From the NCBI RefSeq assembly GCF_003574835.2, contig NZ_CP063196.1, positions 4,092,001-4,156,000 on the forward strand: 64,000 nucleotides of DNA, given 5' to 3'. This DNA comes from Thermobifida halotolerans. GTDB lineage: Bacteria > Actinomycetota > Actinomycetes > Streptosporangiales > Streptosporangiaceae. The translations under genes and the position numbers were made by a program. This document shows positions 26,858 to 38,652 of this stretch, piece by piece. The notes beneath the pieces are model-generated. The model made no database searches. It was not told where the DNA came from and saw only the letters and a program-made list of their open reading frames with translations. Every line of letters begins with the position of its first letter. The first letter of the stretch is position 1.

Positions 26858-29353
26858 CTAGTCCGCTGCCCCGCGGATGGCCCAGCGTTCGGGGCCCGCG
26901 GTGTCGGCGCGGGCCTGCCTCGCGTACCCCACGACCCGGTCGAGCACCTGACGCGCCTCGCCCAGCTCCCGGTCGGGGGCGTGGGCGCGAACCGGTCCCG
27001 GCGGGGTCTCCACCTCCACGGCGGCCGTGCCGCGCCGCTTCGCCAACGGCCCCATCCGCAACCGCACGGACTGCATCCGCGCGTGCGGCACGATCTCGAC
27101 AACCCTGCAGAAAACACCGCGCCGGGTGACGAAGAGCGAGTCGTTCACGCCCAGCTCCTCCCTGCTGCCGTCGCGATGGGCCGCGACGAAGCGGACCGAG
27201 GAGAGGTCGCTTCCCGGCAGCAGCTCCTTCAGCAGTTCGTAGGCGAGCGCCTTGGGCACCACCGGCAGCAGCGTCGCCGAGTCCGTCTGCCGCTGCCCCG
27301 CGTACCCGGCGATGTTCGCCTCGACGCGCACCACCCGCAGCCACCGCCACAGCAGCGGCTCGACGATGCGCACCGCCTGCACCCGCCCCGGCGGGACCGT
27401 CTGCATCCGCGCCTGGAAGACCCCGTAGCGCACCCGCAGCCCGTCCGGTGAGAGCGAGGCGTAGAAGTCGATGTACCGCAGCAGCGGCCCGAGGAAGCCG
27501 TGGAGCAGCCCCAGCAGCAGCGGCACCGCCCCGCCGAGCACCCCCGGTTCGTCGAACGCCATCCCCGCCGCGATCAGCAGGCTGAACAGGACGAAGGCCA
27601 GCAGTACCGGCAGTCGGAAGACCAGCGCGCCGATCAGCAGCGAGAACCGCAGTTGGTACAGCGGGGTCTCGGGTGCTTCGGGAGCGCGCCCCGACAGTCC
27701 CGCCGCGTACGCCAGCAGGGCCGCGCGCAGCGCCTCGGCCTGCCGCCGCCCCAGATAACGCAGCCGCACCTCCGCCCGGTCCCCTCCGGCGGTCTCCAAG
27801 CGCACCTCGGAAAGCCCGACGACCTGCATGAACAACGGGCGTACCAGGTCAACGGCCTGGAGGCGGCTCAGCGGGACCTCGCGCGACCGCTGCCGGAACA
27901 GACCGGTCTGCACGACGAGACGGTCCTCCCGCAGCCCGAAGCGGGTGTGGTACCAGGACACCAGCGACGTCGCGACCGCTCCCAGAGTCACCCCCAGGAG
28001 GGCCAGCAGCGCCCAGCCGAGACCGAGCTGCAGCAGGAACGGGCCGGGCAGCGCCAGGAACACGAGGACGACGACGGCGGAGCGCAGGGCGACCGTGGCG
28101 CCGTGCAGGCGGTGCGTGCCCGTGACGACGTCGTCCTCGCTTCCCGCGTCGGGCGTGCTTGTGAACCTGGGCTGCGGCCACGAGGAGGAGCCCGAGGGGG
28201 GCGGTGCGAACCGCACGTGCGAGCCGGTCGGCGGGGATGCGGGCCACCGCGGGGGAGGCTGGGGCCCCGAAGCGCCGTGCCCGGTCGGGACACCGGGCGG
28301 CGGATGCCCCGGCCGCGCGGGAGGAGACGGCGGGGCGCCGCCCGCTCCGGGATGGCCCGGCAGCGGCACCGGAGGCACGTAGGGGCGCCCCTGCGTGACC
28401 GAGGTGATCGGGGAGGACGGGTAGGCGGGCGCGAACCGGGGCTCCCGGGGCCGCGCGGGTCGCCGGTCGCCGCCGGGACCCGGCTGTTGGCCGGCTGTCC
28501 ACAGCGGAGCCTGGCCCGGTCCGCGCTCCCCCGGGGGCCGCTCTCCGGGACCGGGGCGGTCCCGGTCGGGTGCGGCGGCCGTGCCGTGCGGCGCGGGCCT
28601 GCGGCGGCTCTCCGCGGGGATTCCCCAGAACGGGGTGCGACCGGGCCGGTGTCCGGTCTGCCGTGCCGGGGGTTCGGACCGGCCCTCCTCCCGGCCCGCG
28701 CCCGGGTTCGGGAGAGGAGCGACCCGCTCCGCGTCGGGAGCGGCGGTGTCCCGCTCCCGCGGTTCACCGCCCTGCCTCCGGTGGGCGGGCGCCTCCCGCC
28801 GCTCCGGCTCGGGAGCGGCACAGGAAGCCCGCCCCGCGGCGTCGCGCAGATCGGTGAAGGACCAGGCGGCGAGCGGGTCGACGGCCGGGTCGTCGCCGCG
28901 GTCCCTGTCGTTGGGAGCGGTCACCTCACGCAGCGGCGGAACCTCGACGTCCCGCCACCGGCCGTAGTGGACCCACCCCTCCTCCGCGGAGCGGTCGTCG
29001 GCGTCCTCCCCGGAGGCGCCGTGGACGTCCTCCAGCGGCTCGGGCTCGGGGAGCGGATCCGCGCCCGGCCGGCCGCCGGCCTCCTCCGGACCGTGGCTTC
29101 CCCCGCCCAGCGGCTCGGGCTCGGGAAGCGGTTCGGCGTCCCGGTGCTCGCCGTCCCTCTCCTCCGGGCCGCTGCGGACGTCCCGCGGCCGCCCGGGCTC
29201 GGGAAGCGGTTCGGGTGTCGGCAGGTCGCCGTCACCGGGAACGGGAGCCTCGCCCCCCGGGGGCCAGCGCGGGCTCTCCCGCGCGTGGTCGTCCGCCACG
29301 TCGGGGTCGCGTGGCTGCTGCGGTGGAGTCGGCTCCCGCTTCGGATCGGTCAC
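26858..29353 (-). CDS. bPH2-domain membrane protein with long disordered N-terminus
   Basis: A protein of 831 residues. The first 400 residues are low complexity, very rich in Pro, Gly, Arg and Glu, with three copies of an EPLPEP-type unit near 45-125. The rest is YdbT-like: pairs of hydrophobic helices (about 425-465 and 575-615) each followed by bacterial PH-like (bPH2) domains with the pattern LREDRLVVQTGLFRQRSREVPLSRLQAVDL. It starts 3 bp after the end of the smaller bPH2 gene, and the two together match the YdbS-YdbT pair seen in many Gram-positives. The exact role at the membrane is not known. Confidence 0.82.
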   Translation of the reverse strand: MTDPKREPTPPQQPRDPDVADDHARESPRWPPGGEAPVPGDGDLPTPEPLPEPGRPRDVRSGPEERDGEHRDAEPLPEPEPLGGGSHGPEEAGGRPGADPLPEPEPLEDVHGASGEDADDRSAEEGWVHYGRWRDVEVPPLREVTAPNDRDRGDDPAVDPLAAWSFTDLRDAAGRASCAAPEPERREAPAHRRQGGEPRERDTAAPDAERVAPLPNPGAGREEGRSEPPARQTGHRPGRTPFWGIPAESRRRPAPHGTAAAPDRDRPGPGERPPGERGPGQAPLWTAGQQPGPGGDRRPARPREPRFAPAYPSSPITSVTQGRPYVPPVPLPGHPGAGGAPPSPPARPGHPPPGVPTGHGASGPQPPPRWPASPPTGSHVRFAPPPSGSSSWPQPRFTSTPDAGSEDDVVTGTHRLHGATVALRSAVVVLVFLALPGPFLLQLGLGWALLALLGVTLGAVATSLVSWYHTRFGLREDRLVVQTGLFRQRSREVPLSRLQAVDLVRPLFMQVVGLSEVRLETAGGDRAEVRLRYLGRRQAEALRAALLAYAAGLSGRAPEAPETPLYQLRFSLLIGALVFRLPVLLAFVLFSLLIAAGMAFDEPGVLGGAVPLLLGLLHGFLGPLLRYIDFYASLSPDGLRVRYGVFQARMQTVPPGRVQAVRIVEPLLWRWLRVVRVEANIAGYAGQRQTDSATLLPVVPKALAYELLKELLPGSDLSSVRFVAAHRDGSREELGVNDSLFVTRRGVFCRVVEIVPHARMQSVRLRMGPLAKRRGTAAVEVETPPGPVRAHAPDRELGEARQVLDRVVGYARQARADTAGPERWAIRGAAD

Positions 29354-29356
29354 TCG

Positions 29357-29920
29357 TCACAGCCCCGTGGGAAAGGTCTCGCCGCGCTCCGCCAGGCGGT
29401 CCCGCAGCGCGGCGGCGTCCGCCAACCGCAGTCCCGGAACGCGCGCGTCGGCGGTGCTCGCGGCGGTACGCACCCGCACCGTGGCGATTCCCAGCGCCTG
29501 CTCCAGCAGGTTGGCGGTGACGTCCACCACCTGCATCCGGCCGTAGGGAATCACGAGCAACTGCCGGATCACCGTCCCGAACGTCAGATAGAAGTCGCTG
29601 TCCCCTTCCGCGTACCCCCAGGCCGTCCTCGCCCGCTCCGAGGCGACCCAGGCGACCGCCAGCGCGAGCAGCGCGATCACCGCCACGGCCACGCCCACGG
29701 ACCAGTGCAGCCACAGTCCCGTGCCGGTTCCCCCCAGCACGGCGACCGGCACCGCGGTCAGCACCGCCAGCAGCCTGCGGTACCGGGTGAACGCCGGATC
29801 CACTCGGCACCACTCGGTCCCCGGGGGCGCGGCGAAGGCCGTCTCGACCGGAGAACCCTTCGGCTCCGGGAGGACGGGGGCCGCCATCCGCGGCGTCCTG
29901 GGAGATTCGGCGAAGTTCAC
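29357..29920 (-). CDS. bPH2-domain membrane protein, YdbS-like
   Basis: A protein of 187 residues with two adjacent transmembrane helices (about 45-65 and 70-90), then one bPH2 domain: FYLTFGTVIRQLLVIPYGRMQVVDVTANLLEQALGIATVRVRTAAS (quoted in part; key features are the VIPYGRMQVVDV strand and the GIATVRVRTA strand). It is co-transcribed with the large bPH2 protein, 3 bp apart. The start is uncertain: GTG at 29920 is used, and TTG at 29932 is also possible. Confidence 0.82.
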   Translation of the reverse strand: MNFAESPRTPRMAAPVLPEPKGSPVETAFAAPPGTEWCRVDPAFTRYRRLLAVLTAVPVAVLGGTGTGLWLHWSVGVAVAVIALLALAVAWVASERARTAWGYAEGDSDFYLTFGTVIRQLLVIPYGRMQVVDVTANLLEQALGIATVRVRTAASTADARVPGLRLADAAALRDRLAERGETFPTGL

Positions 29921-30015
29921 GATTCCAGTCAACCATCCCCGAACAGACGAACCGCTGCACTACGCACTAAATTACTCACCGCCTGTCGGTCAACCGGCAG
30001 CCGACACGGCCCGGC

Positions 30016-30507
30016 TCACCCCTCGGCTCCGTTCTCCTGGTCGTCCTTCGGCACCCGGCAGGCGTACTCCAGAAAAGCCCCCGCGACGATCAGCAGCAGA
30101 CCCGACAGGGCGGTGCCGCCCGCGATGAGGGCGTCCGAACGGGCGTGCGGGCTGTGCAGCCAGTCCAGCAGCGCCAGGGCGAACCCGCCGAACCCGCCCA
30201 GGGCGAGCGCACCGAACAGGATGCTGGCCTTGGCCAAGGCCACCAGCCGGGCCGCGCTGATCGGCTCGACCGGTTCGGTTCCCGGCTCGCCCCGGATACG
30301 GCGGCGCGTGTGCACCGCGGTGATCAACTCACCGAGCGCGAGCAGCGACAGCGTGGGAATGGCCGTCCACGGCAGCAGGAGCAGACTGGAGTACGTCTCG
30401 CGCACCACCAGGAACACCACCACACCGGTGACGACGGTGACCAGCAGCGGCACCCGCCACCCCGTGGGACGCAGCCGGTCGCGGCGGTCGTCGTGCGGCG
30501 GACTCAC
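30016..30507 (-). CDS. DUF3180 membrane protein
   Basis: A protein of 163 residues with four predicted transmembrane helices (about 17-37, 43-62, 90-112, 126-147). The DUF3180 family is typically the last gene of the actinobacterial folate cluster, as here. Its GTG overlaps the folK stop by 4 bp (GTGA). Function is unknown. Confidence 0.85.
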   Translation of the reverse strand: MSPPHDDRRDRLRPTGWRVPLLVTVVTGVVVFLVVRETYSSLLLLPWTAIPTLSLLALGELITAVHTRRRIRGEPGTEPVEPISAARLVALAKASILFGALALGGFGGFALALLDWLHSPHARSDALIAGGTALSGLLLIVAGAFLEYACRVPKDDQENGAEG

Positions 30508-31028
30508 TCGGGCACCCGCAGCACCAGGTCGTCGCGCCGCCGCACCTCCTGGTCGGCCACTTCCGCCAGCAGGTCCCGTACCGCTCCCCGGCCGGGGAGT
30601 TCGGCGCCGGGGTCGATGTCGGCCCACGGCCGCAGCACGAAGGCGCGCTCGTGCGCCCGCGGATGGGGGAGGGTCAACTCCGGGGCGGTGCGGACCTGCC
30701 CCCCGTAGGCGATGATGTCGACGTCCAGGGTTCGGGGTCCCCACCGCACGTCGCGGAGCCGGTGGAACGCCTCCTCCACTCCCTGCGCGCGTTCCAGCAG
30801 TGTCTCCGGGCTGAGGAGGGTGTCGGCGACGGCCACCGCGTTGAGGTAGTCGTCCTGCTCCGGTCCGCCCACCGGAGCCGTCTCGTACACGGGGGACAGC
30901 CCCACCAGGCGCAGCCCGCGCGGGTCGAACAGGGCGTCGACCGCTCCCTGGAGGTTCTCCAACCGGTCCCCCAGGTTGCTGCCGAAGGCGAGCACGACCC
31001 TGCTGGCCTCGTTCCAGTCAGCTCTCAC
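30504..31028 (-). CDS. folK: 2-amino-4-hydroxy-6-hydroxymethyldihydropteridine pyrophosphokinase
   Basis: A protein of 174 residues that activates the pterin for joining to p-aminobenzoate. It has the family motifs AFGSNLGDR near 14-22, SPVYETAPVGG, DYLNAVAV and the signature RWGPRTLDVDIIAYG with its metal-binding aspartates, then LPHPRAHERAFVLRPWADI. It starts at a GTG that overlaps the folB stop by 4 bp. Confidence 0.96.
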   Translation of the reverse strand: MRADWNEASRVVLAFGSNLGDRLENLQGAVDALFDPRGLRLVGLSPVYETAPVGGPEQDDYLNAVAVADTLLSPETLLERAQGVEEAFHRLRDVRWGPRTLDVDIIAYGGQVRTAPELTLPHPRAHERAFVLRPWADIDPGAELPGRGAVRDLLAEVADQEVRRRDDLVLRVPE

Positions 31029-31405
31029 GCGCGCCTCCGCGAGATGGTGACGGTCACGTCGTCGAACGGGTGCCGGATGGGGGCGTTGGGCTTGTGCACC
31101 GTCACCCGCGCCTCGACCACCCGGGGCGAGGCCAGGCAGACGTCGGCGAGCCGTTCGGCGAGCGTCTCGATCAGGTTCACCGGCTCTCCTTCGACAACCG
31201 CCACGAGGCGGTCGCTGAGTTCGCCGTAGTCGACGGTGTCGGAGACGTCGTCGCTGCGCGCGGCCGGACGGGTGTCCACCCCGAGCACCACGTCCACGAC
31301 GAACTCCTGCCCCTCGCGCCGTTCGAAGTCGAACACCCCGTGTCTTCCCCTGGCGCGTAACCCGCGTACCGCGATCCGGTCCGGCGATTCGAGCGTCTCA
31401 GTCAT
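31025..31405 (-). CDS. folB: Dihydroneopterin aldolase
   Basis: A protein of 126 residues. Motifs are [24 protein letters not shown], which includes the catalytic-region glutamate, TVDYGELSDRLV, and LIETLAERLADVCL; VTVHKPNAPI near the end carries the conserved Lys. It forms 6-hydroxymethyl-dihydropterin and glycolaldehyde. Its ATG overlaps the stop of the NTF2-like gene by 4 bp and its stop overlaps folK. Confidence 0.95.
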   Translation of the reverse strand: MTETLESPDRIAVRGLRARGRHGVFDFERREGQEFVVDVVLGVDTRPAARSDDVSDTVDYGELSDRLVAVVEGEPVNLIETLAERLADVCLASPRVVEARVTVHKPNAPIRHPFDDVTVTISRRRA

Positions 31406-31839
31406 TCACCCTCGCCGTCTTCTTGGAGCATCACCGGCGACGCGTGGTGCGACCACAGCCGCCACCCCTGGTCGGTCTCGATGAACAGGTTGGTGGTGAC
31501 CACCTGGCCGCCCGCCACGAAGCCGGGGTTGTCGTCCTCGGCGGTCAGCACGTTCTCCTCGCAGGTGACCATCGCCACGTCGCCGCTGACCCCGACGTGG
31601 GTCTCGGTGAGCACGTACTGGATGTAGGGGACGTTCGCCATGACCAGCGACCACGCCCGCATGATCTCGGAGCGCCCCCGCAGCATGGGCCAGCCGGGAT
31701 TGACGCAGACCAGGTCGGGCGCCTGGTCCTCCTCCGCCCACACCCGGCCCATGAGGTCGATGTCACCGGTCTCGATGGCCTGGTAGAACTCCGCGTTGGC
31801 GGCGGCCACCCGCTCCTGGATCTCCTGCCGGGACCTCAC
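31402..31839 (-). CDS. NTF2/SnoaL-like protein inside the folate operon
   Basis: A protein of 145 residues with an NTF2-like cone fold: an N-terminal helix pair (EIQERVAAANAEFYQAIETGD), VCVNPGWPMLRGRSEIM, and strands ending WRLWSHHASPV. The family includes enzymes and binding proteins, so the fold alone does not give a function. It is linked by 4-bp overlaps to folP upstream and folB downstream, so it is made together with folate enzymes. A role in the pathway is likely but unproven. Confidence 0.8.
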   Translation of the reverse strand: MRSRQEIQERVAAANAEFYQAIETGDIDLMGRVWAEEDQAPDLVCVNPGWPMLRGRSEIMRAWSLVMANVPYIQYVLTETHVGVSGDVAMVTCEENVLTAEDDNPGFVAGGQVVTTNLFIETDQGWRLWSHHASPVMLQEDGEGE

Positions 31840-32744
31840 TGGCCGCCCCGAGCGCGTGGGGCGTCGGCACGCCCGTGGACGAGGTCGGCTCCTCCGGTGC
31901 GCCAGGCCCGGGCGACCCGGACCGCGTCGGCGTTGGGGCGCACGTCGTGCACCCGGACCCCCCAGGCGCCGTGGAACGCGGCCAGAGCGGTCATGGCGAC
32001 GGTGGCGTCGTCGCAGTCGGTGAAAGCGCGGGGACTGCCCTCGGCGTCGCTGAGCAGCCGCCCGAGGAAGCGTTTGCGGGACCCGGCGATCAGGACCGGG
32101 CGCCCCAGGTCCGCGAGGCGGTCCATGTGGGCCAGCAACGCCCAGTTGTGTCCCCGGTCGGGACTCTTGGCGAACCCCAGTCCGGGATCGATGACGATCT
32201 GGCCGGGATCGACCCCCTGGTCGACCACCACGGCCATGCGTCGGCTCAGTTCGTCGTGGACCTCTTGGACGACGTCGGTGTACACGGCACGCTTCTGCAT
32301 GTCATGACTATGCCCACGCCAGTGCATCAACACATACGAGACGCCACTGGCCGCCACCAGCCGGGCCATCTCGGGATCGGCCAGCCCGCCACTGACGTCG
32401 TTGACCAGCACCGCGCCCGCGTCGACGGATGCCGCGGCGACCTCGGCCCGCATCGTGTCGACGCTCACGGCCACCCCCTGGCGGGCCAGTTCGGTGACGA
32501 CGGGCAGCACCCGCCGCAGCTCCTCGTCCGCGGGAACCCGCTGCGCGCCCGGCTGGGTGGATTCGCCGCCCACGTCGACGATGTCCGCGCCTTCCTCGAC
32601 CATCCGCAGCCCGTGCTCGATCGCCCGGTGGGAGTCGAACCATTGACCGCCGTCGGAGAACGAGTCCGGAGTGACGTTGACGACACCCATCACCAGACAG
32701 CGCTCTTCGACCGGAAGGCCGGGAAGCTCCTTTGTCGTCGCCAT
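31836..32744 (-). CDS. folP: Dihydropteroate synthase
   Basis: A protein of 302 residues that condenses the pterin pyrophosphate with p-aminobenzoate; it is the sulfonamide target. Motifs are MGVVNVTPDSFSDGG (about 19-33), DVGGESTQPGA, VLVNDVSGG, DPGLGFAKS and the SRKRFLG loop. It heads the overlapping set folP, NTF2, folB, folK, DUF3180, and is separated from folE by about 115 bp. Confidence 0.96.
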   Translation of the reverse strand: MATTKELPGLPVEERCLVMGVVNVTPDSFSDGGQWFDSHRAIEHGLRMVEEGADIVDVGGESTQPGAQRVPADEELRRVLPVVTELARQGVAVSVDTMRAEVAAASVDAGAVLVNDVSGGLADPEMARLVAASGVSYVLMHWRGHSHDMQKRAVYTDVVQEVHDELSRRMAVVVDQGVDPGQIVIDPGLGFAKSPDRGHNWALLAHMDRLADLGRPVLIAGSRKRFLGRLLSDAEGSPRAFTDCDDATVAMTALAAFHGAWGVRVHDVRPNADAVRVARAWRTGGADLVHGRADAPRARGGQ

Positions 32745-32859
32745 AGTCGTCAGCCTACAGATCCCCCGTCGGTGTCAGGTTTTCTGGCCTTCTCCCCGGT
32801 ATCCCCCGGGCCGCGCACACCCGTGGGTCAAGATCTGCGAAAGGAATCGCCGCCTGAGG

Positions 32860-33479
32860 TCAGCGGTGTCCCATGATGAGCCCCATCGCCTCGGCGCGGG
32901 TCTTGTCGCTCTCCCGGAAGGCGCCGCGCACGGCGGAGGTCACCGTCTTGGCTCCGGGCTTGCGCACGCCGCGCATGGTCATGCACAGGTGCTCGGCCTC
33001 GATGACCACGATGACGCCGCGGGGATCGAGATGCTCCATCAGCGCGTCGGCCACCTGCGAGGTCAGCCGCTCCTGCACCTGGGGGCGGCGGGCGTAGACG
33101 TCCACCAGCCGGGCCAGCTTGGACAGCCCGGTGATCTGGCCGTTGACGTTGGGGATGTAGCCCACGTGCGCGGCCCCGTAGAAGGGAACGAGGTGGTGCT
33201 CGCACGTGGAGTACAGCTCGATGTCCTTGACCAGCACCATCTCCTCGTGGTTGGCCTCGAACACCGTGGTCAGCACGTCCTCGGGGCGCTGGTGCAGCCC
33301 CGCGAACTGCTCGGCGAAGGCCCGGGCGACCCGGGCGGGGGTCTCCACGAGACCGTCCCGGTCCGGGTCCTCGCCGATCGCCGACAGGATCTCGCGGACC
33401 GCCTTCTCGATGCGTGGCTGGTCGATGCCTGTGGGCTCCAGGCCGGTGTCGATGTCACCGGCCTGGTACTCGTACTCGG

Positions 33480-33483
<4 letters not shown>
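32860..33483 (-). CDS. folE: GTP cyclohydrolase I
   Basis: A protein of 207 residues. It makes 7,8-dihydroneopterin triphosphate, the entry step to folate. The zinc-site segment [20 protein letters not shown] is intact, as are [22 protein letters not shown] and [16 protein letters not shown], which holds the third zinc ligand Cys. The GTG start overlaps the ftsH stop by 4 bp, which predicts translational coupling to FtsH. Confidence 0.96.
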
Positions 33484-35525
<2,042 letters not shown>

Positions 35526-35872
35526 CTATACGGAACCCCGCCGGGCCCGTCCCTTCTAACAGCGGTCCCTCCGAGTAGCGCAGAGGTGTCGGCGAGGGCC
35601 GACGACCCGGGGCGACGGTTGCCGTCGCACCGGACTCCGTCGGTCCGCCACGGCACCTCGTGCCGACCGCCGGAAGCGGGACCTATCGGACATGTGCTCC
35701 CTACAATGATGCCGGGATAATCGACGGTACACCCTGACCTTCTCGTACCACCCGCATGGTGCGATGGTAGGTCGAGGTTGCCCCGTCATGAGCGCAACGC
35801 TTGGCGACGCCCCTGTTGTTCCCGATTCGGGGGCAGGGGGCGCGGCTCCCGCGACGCCGCCGAGCGGCTTCC
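35526..35872. other. Promoter region of ftsH and end of hpt
   Basis: This is 347 bp with no gene. Near the hpt end, CGCCCCTG (35808-35815) pairs with CAGGGGGCG (35834-35842) with one bulge and may terminate hpt. AT-richer sequence at 35690-35730, including GGGATAATC, could hold the ftsH promoter on the minus strand. Confidence 0.45.
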
Positions 35873-36424
35873 TCAGTCGTACATGTGCGCTGCGAGGGTG
35901 CCGATGAACGGCAGGTTGCGGTACTTCTCGGCGTAGTCCAGACCGTACCCGACGATGAACTCGTTCGGCAGGTCGAAACCGACGTACTTGACGTGCAGGT
36001 CGATGTTGAGCGCCAGGGGCTTGCGCACCATGGTGCAGATCTCCACCGACTCCGGACGGCGCGACCTGAGGTTGCCGATCAGCCACGACAGGGTCAGTCC
36101 GGAGTCGATGACGTCCTCGACGACCAGCACGTTGCGGCCCTGGATGTCGGTGTCGAGATCCTTGAGGATGCGGACCACCCCCGAGGACGTGGTGCCCGCG
36201 CCGTAGGAGGAGACCGCCATCCAGTCCATCTCGCAGGGGTGGTGCAGCTCCCGCGCCAGGTCTGCCATCACCATGACCGCGCCCTTGAGGACACCGACGA
36301 GCAGCAGGTCCCTGCCCGCGTAGTCGGCGTCGATCTCGGCTGCCATCTCCCGGGTCCGGGTCCTGATCTCTTCCTCGGTGACCAGGATCTTGTCCAGGGC
36401 GGAGCCCATGTCCTTCGCGTCCAC
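35873..36424 (-). CDS. hpt: Hypoxanthine phosphoribosyltransferase
   Basis: A protein of 183 residues for purine salvage. The PRPP loop reads VLVVEDVIDSGLTLSWL (about 98-114), with the SSYGAGTTSSG flexible loop before it, and VGFDLPNEFIVGYGLDYAEKYRNLPFIG near the end (quoted features: FDLPNEFIVGYGLD, the purine-binding region). It sits between tilS and ftsH, the usual order in actinobacteria. Confidence 0.95.
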   Translation of the reverse strand: MDAKDMGSALDKILVTEEEIRTRTREMAAEIDADYAGRDLLLVGVLKGAVMVMADLARELHHPCEMDWMAVSSYGAGTTSSGVVRILKDLDTDIQGRNVLVVEDVIDSGLTLSWLIGNLRSRRPESVEICTMVRKPLALNIDLHVKYVGFDLPNEFIVGYGLDYAEKYRNLPFIGTLAAHMYD

Positions 36425-36547
36425 GCTTCAGGTCCTCGCTGCTCAGCTAGGGATTCTTCAAGCGCAACCAGGATAAGCGGACCGAACACCGATGTTTCGC
36501 GCAGCCCGCGGCAAACGGGTGGCCGCCTCTCCCCACGCGTGTCCTCG

Positions 36548-37525
36548 TCAACTGTCGGCGGAGACGACGATCCGCCCGTCGGTCCTGCGGCCCCGGCGGG
36601 CCCCGGGGAGGTCGACGTGGGCCTGTCCCCTCCAGTCGGTGACCAGCCGGTCCAGCGCGAAGACGTGCCCCGCCGTGAGGGCCCCCGCCGGGCACCCGGC
36701 CGCCAGGGCGACGCGGCGCAGCAGGCGGGTGCGGACCGCCCTGGGCAGGGCGGCCAGTTCGGCGGCGTCCAGGGCGGTCGGCCCGCGCCCGGCCTGCCGC
36801 TCGGCCCGGTCCGCCCACTCGTCCAGGGCGTCGGCGTCGTCGCGCAGCAGGGTGGCGGTGCGGGCCAGCGCCTCGGCGACCCCCGGCCCCAGCACCCGCT
36901 CCAGGGCGGGCAGTGCGTCGTGGCGTACCCGTGAGCGGGCGTAGGCGGGGTCGGCGTTGTGCGGGTCGGACCAGGGGTCGAGGCCCATGAGTCCGGCCGC
37001 GGCGTGCACGGTGCGCCGGTCCAGTTCCAGCAGGGGCCGCAGGTAGCGTCCCGAGCGGGGGGACATGGCGGCCAGCGAACGGGCGCCCGATCCCCGGGCC
37101 AGCCGCAGCAGCACCGTCTCGGCCTGGTCGTCGCGGGTGTGGCCGAGCAGGACGGCGGAGGCGCCGTGGGCGTCGGCCGCCTTCTCCAGCGCGGCGTAGC
37201 GGGCGGTCCGGGCGGCTCCCTCGGGACCGCCGACCGTCCCGACGGCCACGGCGATCCGCTCGACCGGGTCGAGTCCCAGACCGCCGAGCACGGCGGCCAC
37301 CGCGTCGGCGCGTTCGGCCGAGCCCTCCTGGAGTCCGTGGTCGACGGTGACCCCGCCCGCACGCAGCCCCAAGCGGGGCGCGACGAACGCGGCGGCTCCG
37401 GCCAGCGCCAGCGAGTCGGGGCCGCCACTGCACGCCACCAGCGCCAACGCACCGGCGGGCAGGCCGTCCAGCGCGCGGCGCACGGCCGCCCGCACCAGCG
37501 CCACGGGCGGCGGCGGTCCGCTCAC
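36548..37525 (-). CDS. tilS: tRNA(Ile)-lysidine synthetase
   Basis: A protein of 325 residues that modifies C34 of tRNA-Ile2 to lysidine, allowing AUA decoding. The N-type ATP pyrophosphatase P-loop SGGPDSLAL lies near 33-41. [23 protein letters not shown] (key part [10 protein letters not shown]) and [13 protein letters not shown] are also typical. The C-terminal domain is short. The GTG at 37525 follows GGAGGGCAC. It starts 17 bp after the zincin gene stop. Confidence 0.93.
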   Translation of the reverse strand: MSGPPPPVALVRAAVRRALDGLPAGALALVACSGGPDSLALAGAAAFVAPRLGLRAGGVTVDHGLQEGSAERADAVAAVLGGLGLDPVERIAVAVGTVGGPEGAARTARYAALEKAADAHGASAVLLGHTRDDQAETVLLRLARGSGARSLAAMSPRSGRYLRPLLELDRRTVHAAAGLMGLDPWSDPHNADPAYARSRVRHDALPALERVLGPGVAEALARTATLLRDDADALDEWADRAERQAGRGPTALDAAELAALPRAVRTRLLRRVALAAGCPAGALTAGHVFALDRLVTDWRGQAHVDLPGARRGRRTDGRIVVSADS

Positions 37526-37542
37526 GTGCCCTCCAGACCTGG

Positions 37543-38652
37543 TTACTCGGACTCGGATTCCCCACCCGGCGGGATCGGCAGCGGCGGGTGGACGACGCGG
37601 GCGATCCAGGCGTCGGGGTCGCGGATCTCGGCCAGGGTGGGCAGCGTCTCGGGGGACTCCCAGACCCGGTTGAAGTCGGCCATGCCGACCCGGGCGACCA
37701 CCGCGCGCACGAAGGCCGAGCCCTCCTCGTACTGCTTCATCTTCAGTTCGAGGCCGAGCAGTTGGCGGATGACCTTGTCGAGCCGGTTGCCGCCTTCGCG
37801 GCGGCGCTGGAAGCGGCGGCGGATCTCGGCCACGCTCGGCACCACCTGGGGGCCGACCGCGTCCATCACGTAGTCGCCGTGCCCTTCGGCCAGGGTCATG
37901 ACCGCGGTGATGCGGTCGAGGATCTCGCTCTGCTCCTCGCTCTGGAAGACGTCGATGAGGTTGGCCTCGTTGCCGCGGACCACCTCGGCGACCGCCTCGC
38001 CGACCGCGCGCAGCCGGTCCAGGAAGTCGAAGGCGCTGAGGTTGGACGCGCGCAGGTAGTCGGTCATCAACTGCTGCACGTGGCCGCGCAGCCACGGGTT
38101 GGCGGTGAACTGGGTGCGGTGCGTCTCCTCGTGCAGGCACACCCACAGGCGGAAGTCGTGCGGGTCGACGTCGAGTTCGCGTTCGGCGTGCACGATGTTG
38201 GGCGCCACGAGGGTGAGGCGGCCGGCCGGGGCCCTGCCCTCGGGGTCGGGCGGCAGGAACAGCTCGTACTGGCCGAGCACCCGCCCGGCGAGGTAGGAGA
38301 GCACCGCGCCGAGTTGCGCCCCGGTGACCCGGGAGCCGACCGCCGTGGTGATGGTGCCGACGGGAGAGTCCTTCGGGCCCGAGGGGCCGAGAGTGTCGAG
38401 GATGGGGTCCAGAACCACCCGGAAACCGTCGACATTCGCCCGGATCCATCCAGGGCGGTCGACGACGGCTGCGGGGCCTACGGGTTCGAGACTGTTCATG
38501 CCGGTGAACTCGCGCACGTGGGCCTGCGCGGTCACCGAGAGTTCGCGCAGCTGGGCCACTGCCTGTCGAGCCTCGGTGAGGCTGATCTGCGGCCCGGGCC
38601 GCACGAGGCGGACACCGGTGTTGACGGCTACTTCCCAGTCGATCAAAGTCAC
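37543..38652 (-). CDS. Zincin-type metalloprotease, DUF2342 family
   Basis: A protein of 369 residues. The zinc site HEETH in [14 protein letters not shown] is near 172-180, and EGHGDYVMD downstream may provide the third ligand. This family is conserved in actinobacteria next to tilS, hpt and ftsH and is often annotated as zinc-dependent metalloprotease or F420-biosynthesis-associated protein. The biological substrate is unknown. The GTG start matches [10 protein letters not shown]. Confidence 0.88.
   Translation of the reverse strand: MTLIDWEVAVNTGVRLVRPGPQISLTEARQAVAQLRELSVTAQAHVREFTGMNSLEPVGPAAVVDRPGWIRANVDGFRVVLDPILDTLGPSGPKDSPVGTITTAVGSRVTGAQLGAVLSYLAGRVLGQYELFLPPDPEGRAPAGRLTLVAPNIVHAERELDVDPHDFRLWVCLHEETHRTQFTANPWLRGHVQQLMTDYLRASNLSAFDFLDRLRAVGEAVAEVVRGNEANLIDVFQSEEQSEILDRITAVMTLAEGHGDYVMDAVGPQVVPSVAEIRRRFQRRREGGNRLDKVIRQLLGLELKMKQYEEGSAFVRAVVARVGMADFNRVWESPETLPTLAEIRDPDAWIARVVHPPLPIPPGGESESE

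Noticed and set aside
27500-30715. A 1071-codon open frame opposite the bPH2 genes
   Set aside because: It crosses three genes and their junctions on the other strand, and its composition (Arg, Gly, Pro, Gln) is that of an antisense shadow.
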